The notes under the pieces are model-generated. The model saw only the letters and a list, made by a program, of their open reading frames with translations. It did no database searches and was not told the origin of the DNA. Below are positions 1 through 9,611 of a stretch of DNA of 55,721 bases, piece by piece. Position numbers and translations under genes: made by a program. The stretch's first letter is position 1; each line of letters begins with the position of its first letter. The stretch spans positions 1 to 55,721 of the forward strand of contig JAOANE010000036.1 of the NCBI GenBank assembly GCA_025194985.1. The letters are read 5' to 3'. The DNA comes from Regnicoccus frigidus (GTDB lineage Bacteria > Cyanobacteriota > Cyanobacteriia > PCC-6307 > Cyanobiaceae).

Positions 1-21
1 GCCGCTGCTGCTCGTTACTAA
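1..21 (+). CDS. Possible 3' end of an upstream gene
   Basis: The first 21 bases read in frame 1 as AAAARY followed by TAA. The GCC/GCT/CGT/TAC codons look like those of a well-expressed cyanobacterial gene. Only six residues are visible, so no family can be assigned. Frame 2 also closes nearby (PLLLVTN then TGA), so the frame is not certain. Nothing recognisable lies between here and the end of the convergent gene at 79. Confidence 0.25.
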   Translation, partial: AAAARY

Positions 22-78
22 CTGATCGAAAAGAAATTTAAAAATGATGCAGCTGAGAAAACCCGTATCTACAAGCCC

Positions 79-1182
79 TTATGCTCCTTTTCCAACCCGG
101 TGTTGCGACGACCGGTGGAATCCACCCTGGGCGCTCCAGTCGGCCAGGCTGAGCTCAAGGGCGGAGCTGCCCTCCAGATCGTCGCGGTACATGGCTTGCC
201 AGCCCGCCTGCTCGATGCGGTGGCAGCGCTCCACGATCGAGCCCTTGGGCCGTAGCTGGAAATGGGCCTCAGCCTGCGCCAGGGCCCGCTCCCGCAGGCG
301 CACGATCCTGGCCTGAAAGGCGGGTTCTTCGGCGCTGCTGGGCGTTTCTGTCTGCCCTGGGGGCTGGTCAGTGGGCTGCACTGGGGGCTGGCCGTAGAAA
401 GCTTCCAGCTGGCCAAGCAGTTGTTCGGCCAGGTGAATCAGACGGCCGTAGCGCCGCTCGGGTTCTGCTGCAGCCCCGGTTGCTGGGAGTCCCAGCAGGT
501 CTTCCATCCGGCCCAGCAGCTGATCGATCCGGTTCCAGTCGCAAGCCACCAGGTGGTATTGCAGCGCCACCGGCACGATCACGACCCGTTCGTCACGCCC
601 CGCGGCGGCGAGATCATCGCAGCACCAGAAGGCCATCTGGGCCAGGCCGGGTTCAAGCGGGCCTAGCAGTTCCCCGTGGTTGTTGGTGCCCCCTTCCGGC
701 GCGATCGCCAGCGGGAAGGGGCCATGGGCGCACAGGTTGCGGGCCGTTTTCAGGGCCCGGCGATCGAGCCTGCCGCGCTTGATTGTGATCCCGCCCAGTT
801 TCGAGAGCATCCAGCCGGCCGTCTGGCCGGCCCAGAGCGGAATGCCCCTGTCGTAGAGGAACTGGCCGTGCACGGGCTGCGCCAGGGGCAACTTCAGGCG
901 CCGGGCCGCCTTGGGTACCTCCTTCCAGACCAACTGGGCCATCACCAGCGGGTCGGTGGTGGAGGGATGGCGAAAGGCGATCAGGAGCCGGATCCGGCCG
1001 GCCTGGGCATCGGCGAACAAGCGGGCCAGGGGCTCGGACCCGCAAACCTCCACAGCCCGGACGCCGCGCCAACGCAGCAACAAGGGCAGCGCCAACCGGG
1101 CCAGGCGATGGAACCAGGGGGTGTAATCCGGTGGGATGAAGCGAAGGCCGGGCTGGACGCCCTGGATCGCGGCGCTGGGCAT
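79..1182 (-). CDS. PlsC-like 1-acylglycerol-3-phosphate acyltransferase family protein
   Basis: A 367-residue protein of the glycerolipid acyltransferase superfamily, which transfers acyl chains to lysophosphatidate or related acceptors at the membrane. What is seen: an H-x4-D catalytic motif (RHPSTTD) near residue 72 and an EGGT motif (APEGGTNN) near residue 162, with the usual spacing of roughly 90 residues. The C-terminal 120 residues after the catalytic core are Pro/Gln/Glu-rich and look like a family-specific tail. It is the last gene of a minus-strand run whose next gene upstream is the cupin at 1202-1576. The exact acceptor substrate cannot be read from sequence, so no gene symbol is given. 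Confidence 0.8.
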   Translation of the reverse strand: MPSAAIQGVQPGLRFIPPDYTPWFHRLARLALPLLLRWRGVRAVEVCGSEPLARLFADAQAGRIRLLIAFRHPSTTDPLVMAQLVWKEVPKAARRLKLPLAQPVHGQFLYDRGIPLWAGQTAGWMLSKLGGITIKRGRLDRRALKTARNLCAHGPFPLAIAPEGGTNNHGELLGPLEPGLAQMAFWCCDDLAAAGRDERVVIVPVALQYHLVACDWNRIDQLLGRMEDLLGLPATGAAAEPERRYGRLIHLAEQLLGQLEAFYGQPPVQPTDQPPGQTETPSSAEEPAFQARIVRLRERALAQAEAHFQLRPKGSIVERCHRIEQAGWQAMYRDDLEGSSALELSLADWSAQGGFHRSSQHRVGKGA

Positions 1183-1201
1183 GGGGTTCCAAAGGGCAGC
1201 G

Positions 1202-1575
1202 TCAGGGACTGGGAAACAGGACGGGGGGATCGGAGCAGCGGTTGTCCGCGGTTGACTCAGCCGAACCGGGGGCGCTCCAGCTGAGGACCAGCTGGTCGGC
1301 CTCGGTGCTGCCTTGGGCTGGGAAACCAGGCAGAAAATCCTTATCGGTGGCCGGGCTGTAGGGGCCCTGTTTGATCTCCAGCATCACCGAATCCGGCTGC
1401 AGTGCCACCAGGGTGTGGAACTGGCGATCGAGCAGCAGCAGGCCGATCGCCCCCTGCAGCACAACGAGACACTCAAAGGCGGCGGCGGGAGCGGAGCGCA
1501 GGTGACAGTGGGGCCTCACGTAGGTGCCGGGCTGCAGCCTCTTATCGAACAAGGCCTGATCGAGCCGCTTGAGCA

Positions 1576-1576
<1 letters not shown>
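1202..1576 (-). CDS. WbuC-family cupin-fold protein
   Basis: A small cupin of 124 residues. The metal-binding HxH (RPHCH) lies near residue 25, and the C-terminal block around EIKQGPYSPATDKDF is typical of the WbuC cupin family, often found near surface-polysaccharide genes. The enzymatic role is unknown. The ATG at 1576 overlaps the stop codon of the superoxide dismutase gene by one base (TGATG), so the two are probably translationally coupled. The reading frame stays open upstream to 1807, but that part lies inside the sod gene and has no cupin similarity, so the short start is preferred. Confidence 0.75.
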
Positions 1577-2268
<692 letters not shown>

Positions 2269-2320
2269 GGCGTCGGGGGTGTGCAGGAGGGCTTTGTCTG
2301 CCAAGTATGGGAACGGCGGC

Positions 2321-3799
2321 TCAGTCGAGCGTCTGCTGGACCGCTGCTGCAGCGTCTTCGCCGCTGCGCACCGCCCCCTCGAAAAATCCTGGCCAGCGCT
2401 CGGCCACCTCGGTGCCCGCCCAGAACACCTGGCCATGGGGCCGGCGCAGGGCATCGCCGCAACGGCTCCACAGCCCCGGCGGCATCCAGGCGGCATAGGC
2501 GCCGCCCACGAACGGCATGGTCGGCCAGTCCTTGACCACAAAGGCCGCCGGAGTCAGGGCCTGCGGCCCCAGATAGGCAGCCAGATCGCCGAGCACCGCC
2601 TGCTTCTGCTCCGCTTCGTCCAGCTTTGCCCAGCGCTGGTAGCGATGGCCCACCACGAAGGCGGCCAGCACTCCCCAACCGCTTTGGGGATCGGAACTGT
2701 CGGCGCAGAGTTCCACCCAGGGGCGATCACCGATGGCGATTCCCGAGAGCCCCAGCTTGCGCCACCAGGGGCTGGTGTACACCACCAGCATTTTGGCGCA
2801 GGCGCCCATCGCCATCTCCCGCTGTAGTTCCAGGCGGTCGGCGGGCAGTTCCGGCATGAAGTGCAGGCGAGCGGCCATCGCCGGCGGCATCGCCACGATC
2901 GCGGCACGGCAGGGGTAGTGCGCTCGGTCGGTCTGGACCAGAACCGGGTGAGCGGCCCCAGCTCCTGGGAGTTCGCCCTCGCGCTGGTCCTGAACCACGC
3001 TTTGCAGCACGGCCCGCACCGGCTCGCCCAGCCGCACCACCCCCTCGCCCAGTTGCGTGGCCAGCAGGGCCGGTAGCTGGCCGGCGCCGCCATGCAGCAG
3101 CTCCTGTTCGGGCTGCTCGCCCTGGGAGGCGGTGCGCTGGCCCCAGAGCACATGCAACAGCGACACCTGCTCGGGCTCCGCTGGGCCGAGGAAGCCGACG
3201 GCGCGGCAGAAATAGGCGAAATACCAGGCGGCGAAGGGGGTGTGGGAGTGGGCGTCGATCCAGTCCTGGAAGCTGAGCTGATCGAGTTCAGCGGCGGCGG
3301 GATGGTGGTGGGGGTGACCTTCGGGCAATTGGGCCACCAGCTCCTCGAAGCGCGCCAGGGCCGCCATGGCGTCGTTCCAGTCGGCAGTCGGCACTGCCGG
3401 TGGCTGGCCTTCGGCAAAGCCCTGGAAGAACCCGGCGAAGCTGCAGCGGCTTTCGCCGAACACCAGCACGGTCTTGCCGCTATGGGGCGATTCGAAGCGG
3501 CGAATGCCGTGGCGATCGAGCAGGGCCTGCATGCGGCTCTGGCTGGGGCCCACCCACTGGCCGCCCAGGTCGATCCAGGGGTTCTGCTGTCCGGACAAGC
3601 TGCCACCGATCTCCCCACCAGCCAGCTGCAACCGCTGGCCGACCATGCGCCCGCCGAGCTCAGGGGCTGCCTCGATCAGGCGCACCGAGCGGCCGGCCAC
3701 CTGCAGCGCCCGGGCCGCCACCAGGCCGGCGAGACCGGCGCCCAGCACCACCACATCAACGAGGCTCTCGCTGGGCGGCTCGGGGTTGTTCCGTGTCAC
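2321..3799 (-). CDS. Flavin amine oxidase family protein
   Basis: A 492-residue FAD-dependent oxidoreductase of the monoamine oxidase/phytoene desaturase superfamily. The N terminus has the dinucleotide-binding motif VVVLGAGLAGLVAARAL followed by the acidic strand end LIEA and the GG-R-M motif. The C-terminal FAD motif is visible as FWAGTEVAERWPGFFEGAV. The substrate cannot be deduced. It starts at GTG 3799, and that start overlaps the pyrF stop codon by four bases (GTGA), which implies translational coupling with pyrF although the functions are unrelated. The gene ends 52 bases before the sodA start. Confidence 0.85.
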   Translation of the reverse strand: MTRNNPEPPSESLVDVVVLGAGLAGLVAARALQVAGRSVRLIEAAPELGGRMVGQRLQLAGGEIGGSLSGQQNPWIDLGGQWVGPSQSRMQALLDRHGIRRFESPHSGKTVLVFGESRCSFAGFFQGFAEGQPPAVPTADWNDAMAALARFEELVAQLPEGHPHHHPAAAELDQLSFQDWIDAHSHTPFAAWYFAYFCRAVGFLGPAEPEQVSLLHVLWGQRTASQGEQPEQELLHGGAGQLPALLATQLGEGVVRLGEPVRAVLQSVVQDQREGELPGAGAAHPVLVQTDRAHYPCRAAIVAMPPAMAARLHFMPELPADRLELQREMAMGACAKMLVVYTSPWWRKLGLSGIAIGDRPWVELCADSSDPQSGWGVLAAFVVGHRYQRWAKLDEAEQKQAVLGDLAAYLGPQALTPAAFVVKDWPTMPFVGGAYAAWMPPGLWSRCGDALRRPHGQVFWAGTEVAERWPGFFEGAVRSGEDAAAAVQQTLD

Positions 3800-4557
3800 C
3801 GCATCGCTGGGCCAGGCTCCCCAGATTGCCCGATGCTCTCGGCCATGCAGGCCGCGAAGGCTGCCGCAGGATCGCTGGCCTCACGGATCGGCCTGCCGAT
3901 CACCAGCAAGCTGGCGCCGGCCGCCAGGGCTTGATGGGGTCCCATCACCCGGGCCTGGTCGCCGGCCGCGCTTCCCCTCGGGCGGATGCCGGGTGTCACC
4001 AGCAGGAAGGGGCGGGGGTGACTGGCCCGCAGCCGCCCCACTTCATGGGCGGAGCAGACGGCACCGCCCACACCGGCGGCCACCGCCAGGGCCGCGAGGC
4101 GTGAGCTGTGGCGCTCCAGGGGCTCGCCAACAGCCAGTTCATCTCGAAAGCGATCGGGCTCCCAGCTGGTGAGCACGGTCACGGCCAGCAGGGTGGGAGC
4201 GGGCAATCCCGCTTGCGCCGCTCCGGCCACCGCCGCCGCCTGGGCCGCCGCCAGTGCCTGGCTGCCGGCCGCAGCGTGCACCGTGATCAGCTCCGCTCCC
4301 AGGCGGGCGGCGCTGCCCACAGCCCCGGCCATGGTGGCTGGGATGTCGTGGAATTTCAGATCCAGAAACACCCGCAGGCCGCGGCGGCGCAGCTCAATGA
4401 CGAGCGCCGGCCCGCAGGCGATGAACAACTCCAGGCCCACCTTCACCCAGCGCAGCTCGGGCAGGCGATCCACCAGCGCCAGGGCCAAGGCGGCCTCTGG
4501 GTAATCGAGCGCCACGATGATTCGATCAGCGGCATCTCCGCCCAACTTTGGGATCAC
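3796..4557 (-). CDS. pyrF: Orotidine 5'-phosphate decarboxylase
   Basis: Final step of de novo UMP synthesis: decarboxylation of OMP in the cytosol. The 253-residue protein begins with the (beta/alpha)8 barrel signature IIVALDYP and carries the catalytic motif DLKFHDIPATM (the Asp-Lys-x-x-Asp tetrad) near residue 66. The phosphate-gripping C-terminal segment is visible as LLVTPGIRPRGSAAGDQARV. Length is normal for bacterial type I PyrF. The gene lies just downstream of tyrS on the same strand (43-base gap) and overlaps the amine oxidase gene. Confidence 0.95.
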   Translation of the reverse strand: MIPKLGGDAADRIIVALDYPEAALALALVDRLPELRWVKVGLELFIACGPALVIELRRRGLRVFLDLKFHDIPATMAGAVGSAARLGAELITVHAAAGSQALAAAQAAAVAGAAQAGLPAPTLLAVTVLTSWEPDRFRDELAVGEPLERHSSRLAALAVAAGVGGAVCSAHEVGRLRASHPRPFLLVTPGIRPRGSAAGDQARVMGPHQALAAGASLLVIGRPIREASDPAAAFAACMAESIGQSGEPGPAMR

Positions 4558-4600
4558 AGGGGGTTCACCGACCGCTGCTCAGATTAAAGATCCCAGCCCG

Positions 4601-5893
4601 TCAGGTACCAATCAGCCGCCGGAACGTTTTCTTGCCGAGCTGCAGCACCTTGCCGTCCAGTTCGGCGGCGGCGAAGGCCTGGAGCGGGTCGCTGAGTTTG
4701 TCGCCATCGAGCCGTACCGCACCCCCCTGGATCTGCCGCCGGGCCTCGCCGCCGCTGGCGCAAAGCCCCAGCTCGCGCAGCAGGGCAAAGGCCTCAATGG
4801 GGAACTCCACCGCCGCCAGTGAAACCTCCGGCACGGTCGCCTCTGCCGTACCGGCTGAACCCAGCGCGCCTGCAGCCTTGCCACTGCCTGCGGCTACCAA
4901 GGCCGCGGCATCGGCCTGGGCCGCCAGCGCCGCAGCCTGGCCATGGCGGCCGGCGGTGATCGCCAGGGCCATCGCCTTCTGGCGCTCCCGTCCGCCGGTC
5001 GGCAGCTCGGTGAGGTTCAGCCCGGTGAGCAGGGTGAGGTACTCATCCACCACCGCATCGGGCAGTTTCTCCAGCTTCGAATACATCGAGAGCGGGTCGT
5101 CACAGAGGCCCACGGTGTTGCCCAGGCTCTTGCTCATCTTCTGCACCCCATCAAGCCCCGGCAGGATCGGCAGCAACGCCCCGAACTGGGGTCGCTGGCC
5201 GAAATGGCGCTGCAGATCGCGGCCCATCGCCACATTGAATTTCTGGTCGGTACCGCCCAGCTCCAGGTCGGAGCGCACCGCCACCGAGTCGTAGCCCTGC
5301 AGCAGCGGGTAGAGGAACTCGTGCAGGCTGATCGGCGTGCCGGAGCTGTAGCGGTTGGCGAACTCCTCTTTGGCCAGCATCTGCCCCACCGTGGCGGTGC
5401 CCAGCAGCTCGATCACCTTGGCCAGATCCAGGCCGGCGAGCCATTCGCTGTTGCGGCGTACCTCCAGCCGGCCGGGGGTCTGGAAATCCAACAGGGCGTG
5501 CTCCGGCGGCTGGCCCTGGCCCAGCTGGGCCAGGTAGGTGGCGGCGTTGGCGTCCACGGCGTCGGCGCCCAGCTGCACCCGGGTGGCGCTCTTGCCGCTG
5601 GGATCGCCGATGCGGGCGGTGAAATCGCCGATGATCAGAACGGCGGTGTGGCCGGCGTCCTGGAACGCCCGCAACTTGCGAAACAGGATGCTGTGGCCGA
5701 GATGGATGTCGCTGCCGGTGGGGTCGATGCCCAACTTGATCCGCAGGGGCCGGCCGGCTTGCTCTGCTTCGGCGAGCCGCGCCCCCATGATTTGATCAGG
5801 ATCGCCCCCCCGTCCATTGGGAAACAGATCGGCCAAGCCCCTCTCCAGCCACGGCGGCAAGCCAAACCCCTGCCTCTGCGGCGCCCCCACCAT
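4601..5893 (-). CDS. tyrS: Tyrosyl-tRNA synthetase
   Basis: Charges tRNA-Tyr. The 430-residue class I synthetase has the HIGH-type motif HLGH at residues 64-67 within GIDPTGSDIHLGH, and the KMSKS loop exactly at residues 252-256. A C-terminal S4 RNA-binding domain is present from about residue 363 (LCASGGEARRQIQGGAVRL). Features match bacterial TyrRS of the TyrZ/YtrS-like short-linker group rather than TrpRS. The product is cytosolic. The gene is followed by pyrF and preceded by the DUF1825 gene 78 bases upstream. Confidence 0.93.
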   Translation of the reverse strand: MVGAPQRQGFGLPPWLERGLADLFPNGRGGDPDQIMGARLAEAEQAGRPLRIKLGIDPTGSDIHLGHSILFRKLRAFQDAGHTAVLIIGDFTARIGDPSGKSATRVQLGADAVDANAATYLAQLGQGQPPEHALLDFQTPGRLEVRRNSEWLAGLDLAKVIELLGTATVGQMLAKEEFANRYSSGTPISLHEFLYPLLQGYDSVAVRSDLELGGTDQKFNVAMGRDLQRHFGQRPQFGALLPILPGLDGVQKMSKSLGNTVGLCDDPLSMYSKLEKLPDAVVDEYLTLLTGLNLTELPTGGRERQKAMALAITAGRHGQAAALAAQADAAALVAAGSGKAAGALGSAGTAEATVPEVSLAAVEFPIEAFALLRELGLCASGGEARRQIQGGAVRLDGDKLSDPLQAFAAAELDGKVLQLGKKTFRRLIGT

Positions 5894-5971
5894 CTGGCCC
5901 TGTCTCTCTTTGCCGGCGATCGTAGGCAGCGACCCTGCTGACCTCCCCGGCTCGCTCAGCCATGGGCAGGT

Positions 5972-6295
5972 TCAGCCTTCAGCGCCCAGCTCCCGCTTCA
6001 TCCGCTCCAGGGTTTGGTTCATCTGGCTGAACATCTGCTCGGGTGTCATGCCGAACTGGCCGAGCTGGGTGCGCAGCTGCTCCACGGTGAGCTTGGCCTG
6101 GAAATCCTCGGAGAGCTCGAAGCGTTTCATGAACACCCGGTAGCGATCCATCAGCGTTTCCATCCGCTCGATGAACAATTTCTTGCCTTCCCGGTCGAAC
6201 TTGCCGTAGTCGCCCCCGAGCTGGGTGAGCTGCTGGTAGTCGCCGAACAGGCGTTTGGCCTCGTCCTGAACGATCTCGGATTCGAAGAACCCCAT
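5972..6295 (-). CDS. DUF1825 family protein
   Basis: A 107-residue conserved cyanobacterial protein of unknown function. It begins MGFFESEIVQDEAKRLFGDY, characteristic of DUF1825, and is predicted to be almost entirely alpha-helical and highly charged, with no membrane segment or signal. The ATG at 6295 is chosen because homologues begin at MGFF; the frame stays open upstream to 6340 without similarity. It is divergent from the helix-hairpin-helix gene at 6428, so the 132 bases between them should hold both promoters. Function is unknown. Confidence 0.85.
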   Translation of the reverse strand: MGFFESEIVQDEAKRLFGDYQQLTQLGGDYGKFDREGKKLFIERMETLMDRYRVFMKRFELSEDFQAKLTVEQLRTQLGQFGMTPEQMFSQMNQTLERMKRELGAEG

Positions 6296-6427
6296 GGAAG
6301 CGGCTAGCCGTGGTGCAATAGGAGCGATTCTGGGCGGCACCTGGCTTGGGCGGGAGTGCGGATTGACGTAATCGAGCCGCCACTACCGCTAACTTCGGGC
6401 CAGTTGTGCGTTTGGGCGAGTGCCGCC

Positions 6428-7114
6428 ATGGCCAAGGGGCAGTGGTTGGATGCGCTGGCCCGCCGCCTGCTGGTGGCGACCGGACAGTTGCCGGCCCCGG
6501 CCGCCCGTGCAAACAACCCGGCTGGCCCAAAGACACCGGCCAGCGCCGCGGGCCTAGCGGGTGCCGATGAGATCGAGCGGGATCTGCTGGCTTTGAAGCT
6601 GGCCCAGGATCCGGACCTGCGGCTGCGCAACGCCGATGAGGTTGGTCAGCTGGCTGCCCTGGGTTGGCATCTGGATGTGAACAGGGCCACGGCCGCCGAC
6701 TGGCTGCGCCTGCCCGGCATCACTCCTAATCAGGTGGACCTGCTGTTGCGGCTGCAGGCCGGAGGCGTTCAACTCAGCGGCATCGACGACCTGCAACGGG
6801 TGCTGGGCCTCCAGCCCGCCGAGGTGCACTGTTGGGAGCCCCTGCTGGCGTTCCGCTGGTACGGCGATAGCCCCCGCGACGGTTTGCTGGCCCTCGATCT
6901 CAACCGCGCCAGCACAGCCCAGCTGCAGGCTCAGCTGGGCCTGGATCCGGAGCGTGGTCAGCGGCTGGTGCGCGAGCGGGGCCGCGGCCCGTTCCAGGAC
7001 CTGGCCGATCTGCAGCAACGGCTGCAGCTTCCCGCTGACCTGGTCGAAGGCCTGATTGGCAAGGTGAGCTTCGGTAAGGGGCCTTTGGGGCCGGAGCTGC
7101 CCCGGCGGCGATGA
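6428..7114 (+). CDS. ComEA-like helix-hairpin-helix protein
   Basis: A 228-residue protein with at least two helix-hairpin-helix DNA-binding units of ComEA type. The first is near residues 98-125 (VNRATAADWLRLPGITPNQ), the second near residues 182-215 (LDLNRASTAQLQAQLGLD then RGPFQDLADLQQRL). There is no signal peptide or transmembrane helix at the chosen start, unlike classical ComEA, so it probably acts in the cytosol. The start is chosen as ATG 6428 (MAKGQWLD); an alternative begins at 6356. Its stop overlaps the start of the GIY-YIG gene (ATGA), suggesting the two products work together on DNA. The exact role is unknown. Confidence 0.75.
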   Translation: MAKGQWLDALARRLLVATGQLPAPAARANNPAGPKTPASAAGLAGADEIERDLLALKLAQDPDLRLRNADEVGQLAALGWHLDVNRATAADWLRLPGITPNQVDLLLRLQAGGVQLSGIDDLQRVLGLQPAEVHCWEPLLAFRWYGDSPRDGLLALDLNRASTAQLQAQLGLDPERGQRLVRERGRGPFQDLADLQQRLQLPADLVEGLIGKVSFGKGPLGPELPRRR

Positions 7115-7755
7115 CAAACTCCGCTCGACAGGGGGAGCTGTTCCCGGCGGGTGCCGGCAGCGGTGATGGACCCGGCGCGGCCGTTTCTGCCCTGCTGCCG
7201 CTGCGGCAGCGGCAATTGCTCGCTTGGCAAAATCGCTTGGCCAGCTTCCAGCAGCCGCTGTTCAAGGCACTGGGGACCCACCACCAGGCCCCGGGAGAGG
7301 CCAGTCAGGGGCAGCTGTTCGCCACGGGACGGCCTGGCATGGGCCCCGATCCTGCTGCTCTGGCTGCCCACTTCAACCCGCTGGCCCTCACCCCCCAGAG
7401 CCTGCAGTTCTGGCGCTGGCCGCAGCAGGCTCAGAACGGGGCGGCGCTCTATGTGGTGATTGACCAGCCGCCCCACCTCAACATCCCTTTGCTGCTGTAC
7501 ATCGGCGAAACCTCGCGGGCCGATCTGCGCTGGAAGGGCGACCATGACTGCAAGACCTACCTGGCGGCCTACGGCGAGGCCCTGCAGCAGGCCCAACTCA
7601 AGAGCCTGGCCAGCATCCGCTTCTGGGCGGACGTGCCGGTCGCGGCAAGGGCGCGCCAAGTCCTTGAGCAGGCGCTGATCCGCCGCTGGCAGCCCCCGTT
7701 CAACAAGGAAACGCGCCAACGCTGGGCGACGCCCTTCACCAGCGACCTCGGCTGA
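7111..7755 (+). CDS. GIY-YIG nuclease-like protein
   Basis: A 214-residue protein. The C-terminal half resembles the GIY-YIG fold: LLLYIGETSRADLRWKGDHD from about residue 127 provides the YIG-like strand and Arg-containing helix, and PPFNKE near residue 197 resembles the conserved Asn-containing end of the domain. The N-terminal 100 residues are low in similarity to anything I recognise and are Gln/Ala-rich. It is translationally coupled (ATGA) to the helix-hairpin-helix gene upstream. Activity as a nuclease is inferred from the fold alone; the first GIY motif is degenerate here (ALYVVI rather than GIY), so catalysis is not assured. Confidence 0.6.
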   Translation: MTNSARQGELFPAGAGSGDGPGAAVSALLPLRQRQLLAWQNRLASFQQPLFKALGTHHQAPGEASQGQLFATGRPGMGPDPAALAAHFNPLALTPQSLQFWRWPQQAQNGAALYVVIDQPPHLNIPLLLYIGETSRADLRWKGDHDCKTYLAAYGEALQQAQLKSLASIRFWADVPVAARARQVLEQALIRRWQPPFNKETRQRWATPFTSDLG

Positions 7756-7818
7756 AACCCGTCCAGGGCAGGCCGTGGAGCCTGGCTACGATCGCGGCCT
7801 CAAGATTTGCGCCCCCCC

Positions 7819-9300
7819 ATGGAGTTTCGCTGCACGCCCGTCTCGCTGAGCGACTGGGGCGGTGACACCCTGGCGGTGGGTCTGGCCCAGGACGATCACG
7901 GACCGTTGCAACAGGCCCTGGAAGCCCGCTTCGGCCCCGATCTGAGCGCCCTGCTGGAGCAGCGCCGCTTCAAGGGCAAAGCCGGCGATGTTCTCACCTT
8001 CACCCTGTTGGGCCAGGCACCGGCCCAGTTGATCGTGGTGGGGCTAGGGGAGGCGCAGGCTGGCGATGTCGCCGGTCTGCGCAGTGCCGCTGCAGCGATC
8101 GCCAGGGCAGCGGCAGCCTGTAAAGCCTCCGATCTCGGCATCGCCCTGCCCAGCGACGGACTCGATCCCAAGGCCGCGGCCCAGGCGATCGCCGAGGCGG
8201 TGCGGCTCACCCTCTATGCCGACCAGCGCTTCAAAAGCGAAGTCGAACCCGCTGCGGTGCCGGGCTCGATCAGCCTGTTGGGGCTGCCGGAGTCGGCCCA
8301 GGCCGGTCTGGATGGCCTGGGGGCGATCTGCAGCGGCGTGGAGCTGGCCCGCCAGCTGGTGGCGGCGCCGCCCAATGTGGTCACGCCCCAGGCCTTGGCC
8401 GACACCGCGGCCGAGATCGCCGGCACCTATGGCCTGGAGCTGAAGGTGCTGGAGCGCGCCGACTGTGAAGCTCTCGGCATGGGCGCTTATCTGGGCGTGT
8501 CCCAGGGCTCCGCGTTGCCGCCGAAGTTCATCCATCTCACCTACCGGCCCGTTGACGGGGCCAGCCGCCGGCTGGTGTTGATCGGCAAGGGGGTGACCTT
8601 CGATTCCGGCGGCTACAACCTCAAGACCGGTGGCTCCCAGATCGAGATGATGAAGTACGACATGGGCGGCAGTGCCGCCGTGCTCGGAGCCGCCCGGGCC
8701 ATCGCCGAGCTCAAGCCAGACGGTGTGGAGGTGCACGTGATCGTGGCGGCCTGCGAAAACATGATCAGTGGCGAGGCCATCCACCCCGGCGACATCCTGA
8801 CGGCCTCCAACGGCAAGACGATCGAAGTGAACAACACCGATGCCGAAGGCCGGCTCACCCTGGCCGATGCCCTCGTCTACGCCAGCGGGCTCCAGCCTGA
8901 TGCGGTGGTGGATCTGGCCACCCTCACCGGGGCCTGCGTGATTGCCCTGGGTAACGAGATCGCCGGCCTCTGGTCGCCCAGCGATGGCCTCGCCGACGCC
9001 CTGCTCGAAGCCGGACGCCTCGGCGGTGAGCAGTTCTGGAGGATGCCGCTGCAGGCCTCCTACAAGGAGGGGCTCAAGAGCCCCGTGGCCGACCTCAAGA
9101 ACACCGGGCCAAGGGCAGGCGGCTCCATCACCGCCGCTCTGTTCCTGCAGGATTTCATCGAAGCAGGACCGGCCTGGGCCCACCTGGACATCGCCGGCAC
9201 GGTCTGGAGTGACAAGGGGCGGGGGCTGGATCCAGCCGGTGCCACGGGGTTCGGCGTGCGCACCCTTGTCGAGTGGGTAAGCCAGGGAGGACCCGCTTAA
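7819..9300 (+). CDS. pepA: Leucyl aminopeptidase (M17)
   Basis: A cytosolic metallo-aminopeptidase that removes N-terminal residues, preferentially Leu, from peptides. The 493-residue product has the M17 signature NTDAEGRLTLADAL near residue 338, and the two-metal and Lys region GKGVTFDSGGYNLKTGG near residue 258. It has the usual N-terminal macro-like domain followed by the catalytic domain, and forms a hexamer in known members. The start is taken at ATG 7819 (MEFRCTPV); an in-frame TTG at 7807 would add four residues. It stands 63 bases after the GIY-YIG gene. Confidence 0.95.
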   Translation: MEFRCTPVSLSDWGGDTLAVGLAQDDHGPLQQALEARFGPDLSALLEQRRFKGKAGDVLTFTLLGQAPAQLIVVGLGEAQAGDVAGLRSAAAAIARAAAACKASDLGIALPSDGLDPKAAAQAIAEAVRLTLYADQRFKSEVEPAAVPGSISLLGLPESAQAGLDGLGAICSGVELARQLVAAPPNVVTPQALADTAAEIAGTYGLELKVLERADCEALGMGAYLGVSQGSALPPKFIHLTYRPVDGASRRLVLIGKGVTFDSGGYNLKTGGSQIEMMKYDMGGSAAVLGAARAIAELKPDGVEVHVIVAACENMISGEAIHPGDILTASNGKTIEVNNTDAEGRLTLADALVYASGLQPDAVVDLATLTGACVIALGNEIAGLWSPSDGLADALLEAGRLGGEQFWRMPLQASYKEGLKSPVADLKNTGPRAGGSITAALFLQDFIEAGPAWAHLDIAGTVWSDKGRGLDPAGATGFGVRTLVEWVSQGGPA

Positions 9301-9328
9301 AGTTGGCCCCAACGCCTGACCGCAACGC

Positions 9329-9604
9329 ATGGCCGTTCAGAAGATCCGCTGGTACCTCAGCGCCCAGCTCGGAGTGCTGCTGTTGCCGTCGGGGATCTGT
9401 CTCGTCGGTGAGGCGATCACCCGGCGAACCTTGCAGGAAGTCGCCCTGCTCAATCAGATGGTCTCGCCGGCCGGGCCCTGGTTCTGGTACGGAACGTTTG
9501 GTCTGATCTGTGTGACAGCCGGGGTGGGTCTGATGGTGGAAAGTGGGTTGCTGCGCGGCTATCCGCGCCAGGGGCGTATGCCAACCAGCACACCTGGCCG
9601 CTAA
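9329..9604 (+). CDS. Small two-helix membrane protein, unknown
   Basis: A 91-residue protein with two predicted transmembrane segments, about residues 12-28 (LGVLLLPSGICLVGEA) and residues 50-70 (FWYGTFGLICVTAGVGL). The N terminus (MAVQKIRWYL) is positively charged. I do not recognise a family. It lies 28 bases after pepA in the same direction, so it may be cotranscribed, and converges with the small gene at 9612-9800. Confidence 0.6.
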   Translation: MAVQKIRWYLSAQLGVLLLPSGICLVGEAITRRTLQEVALLNQMVSPAGPWFWYGTFGLICVTAGVGLMVESGLLRGYPRQGRMPTSTPGR

Positions 9605-9611
9605 CGAGCCG

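Noticed and set aside
3092..3934. 280-residue plus-strand frame across the amine oxidase gene
   Set aside because: Complement of a real flavoprotein gene; composition is Ala/Gly/His-rich without motifs.
8044..9330. 428-residue minus-strand frame across pepA
   Set aside because: Shadow of pepA; no recognisable domain, and pepA is unambiguous.
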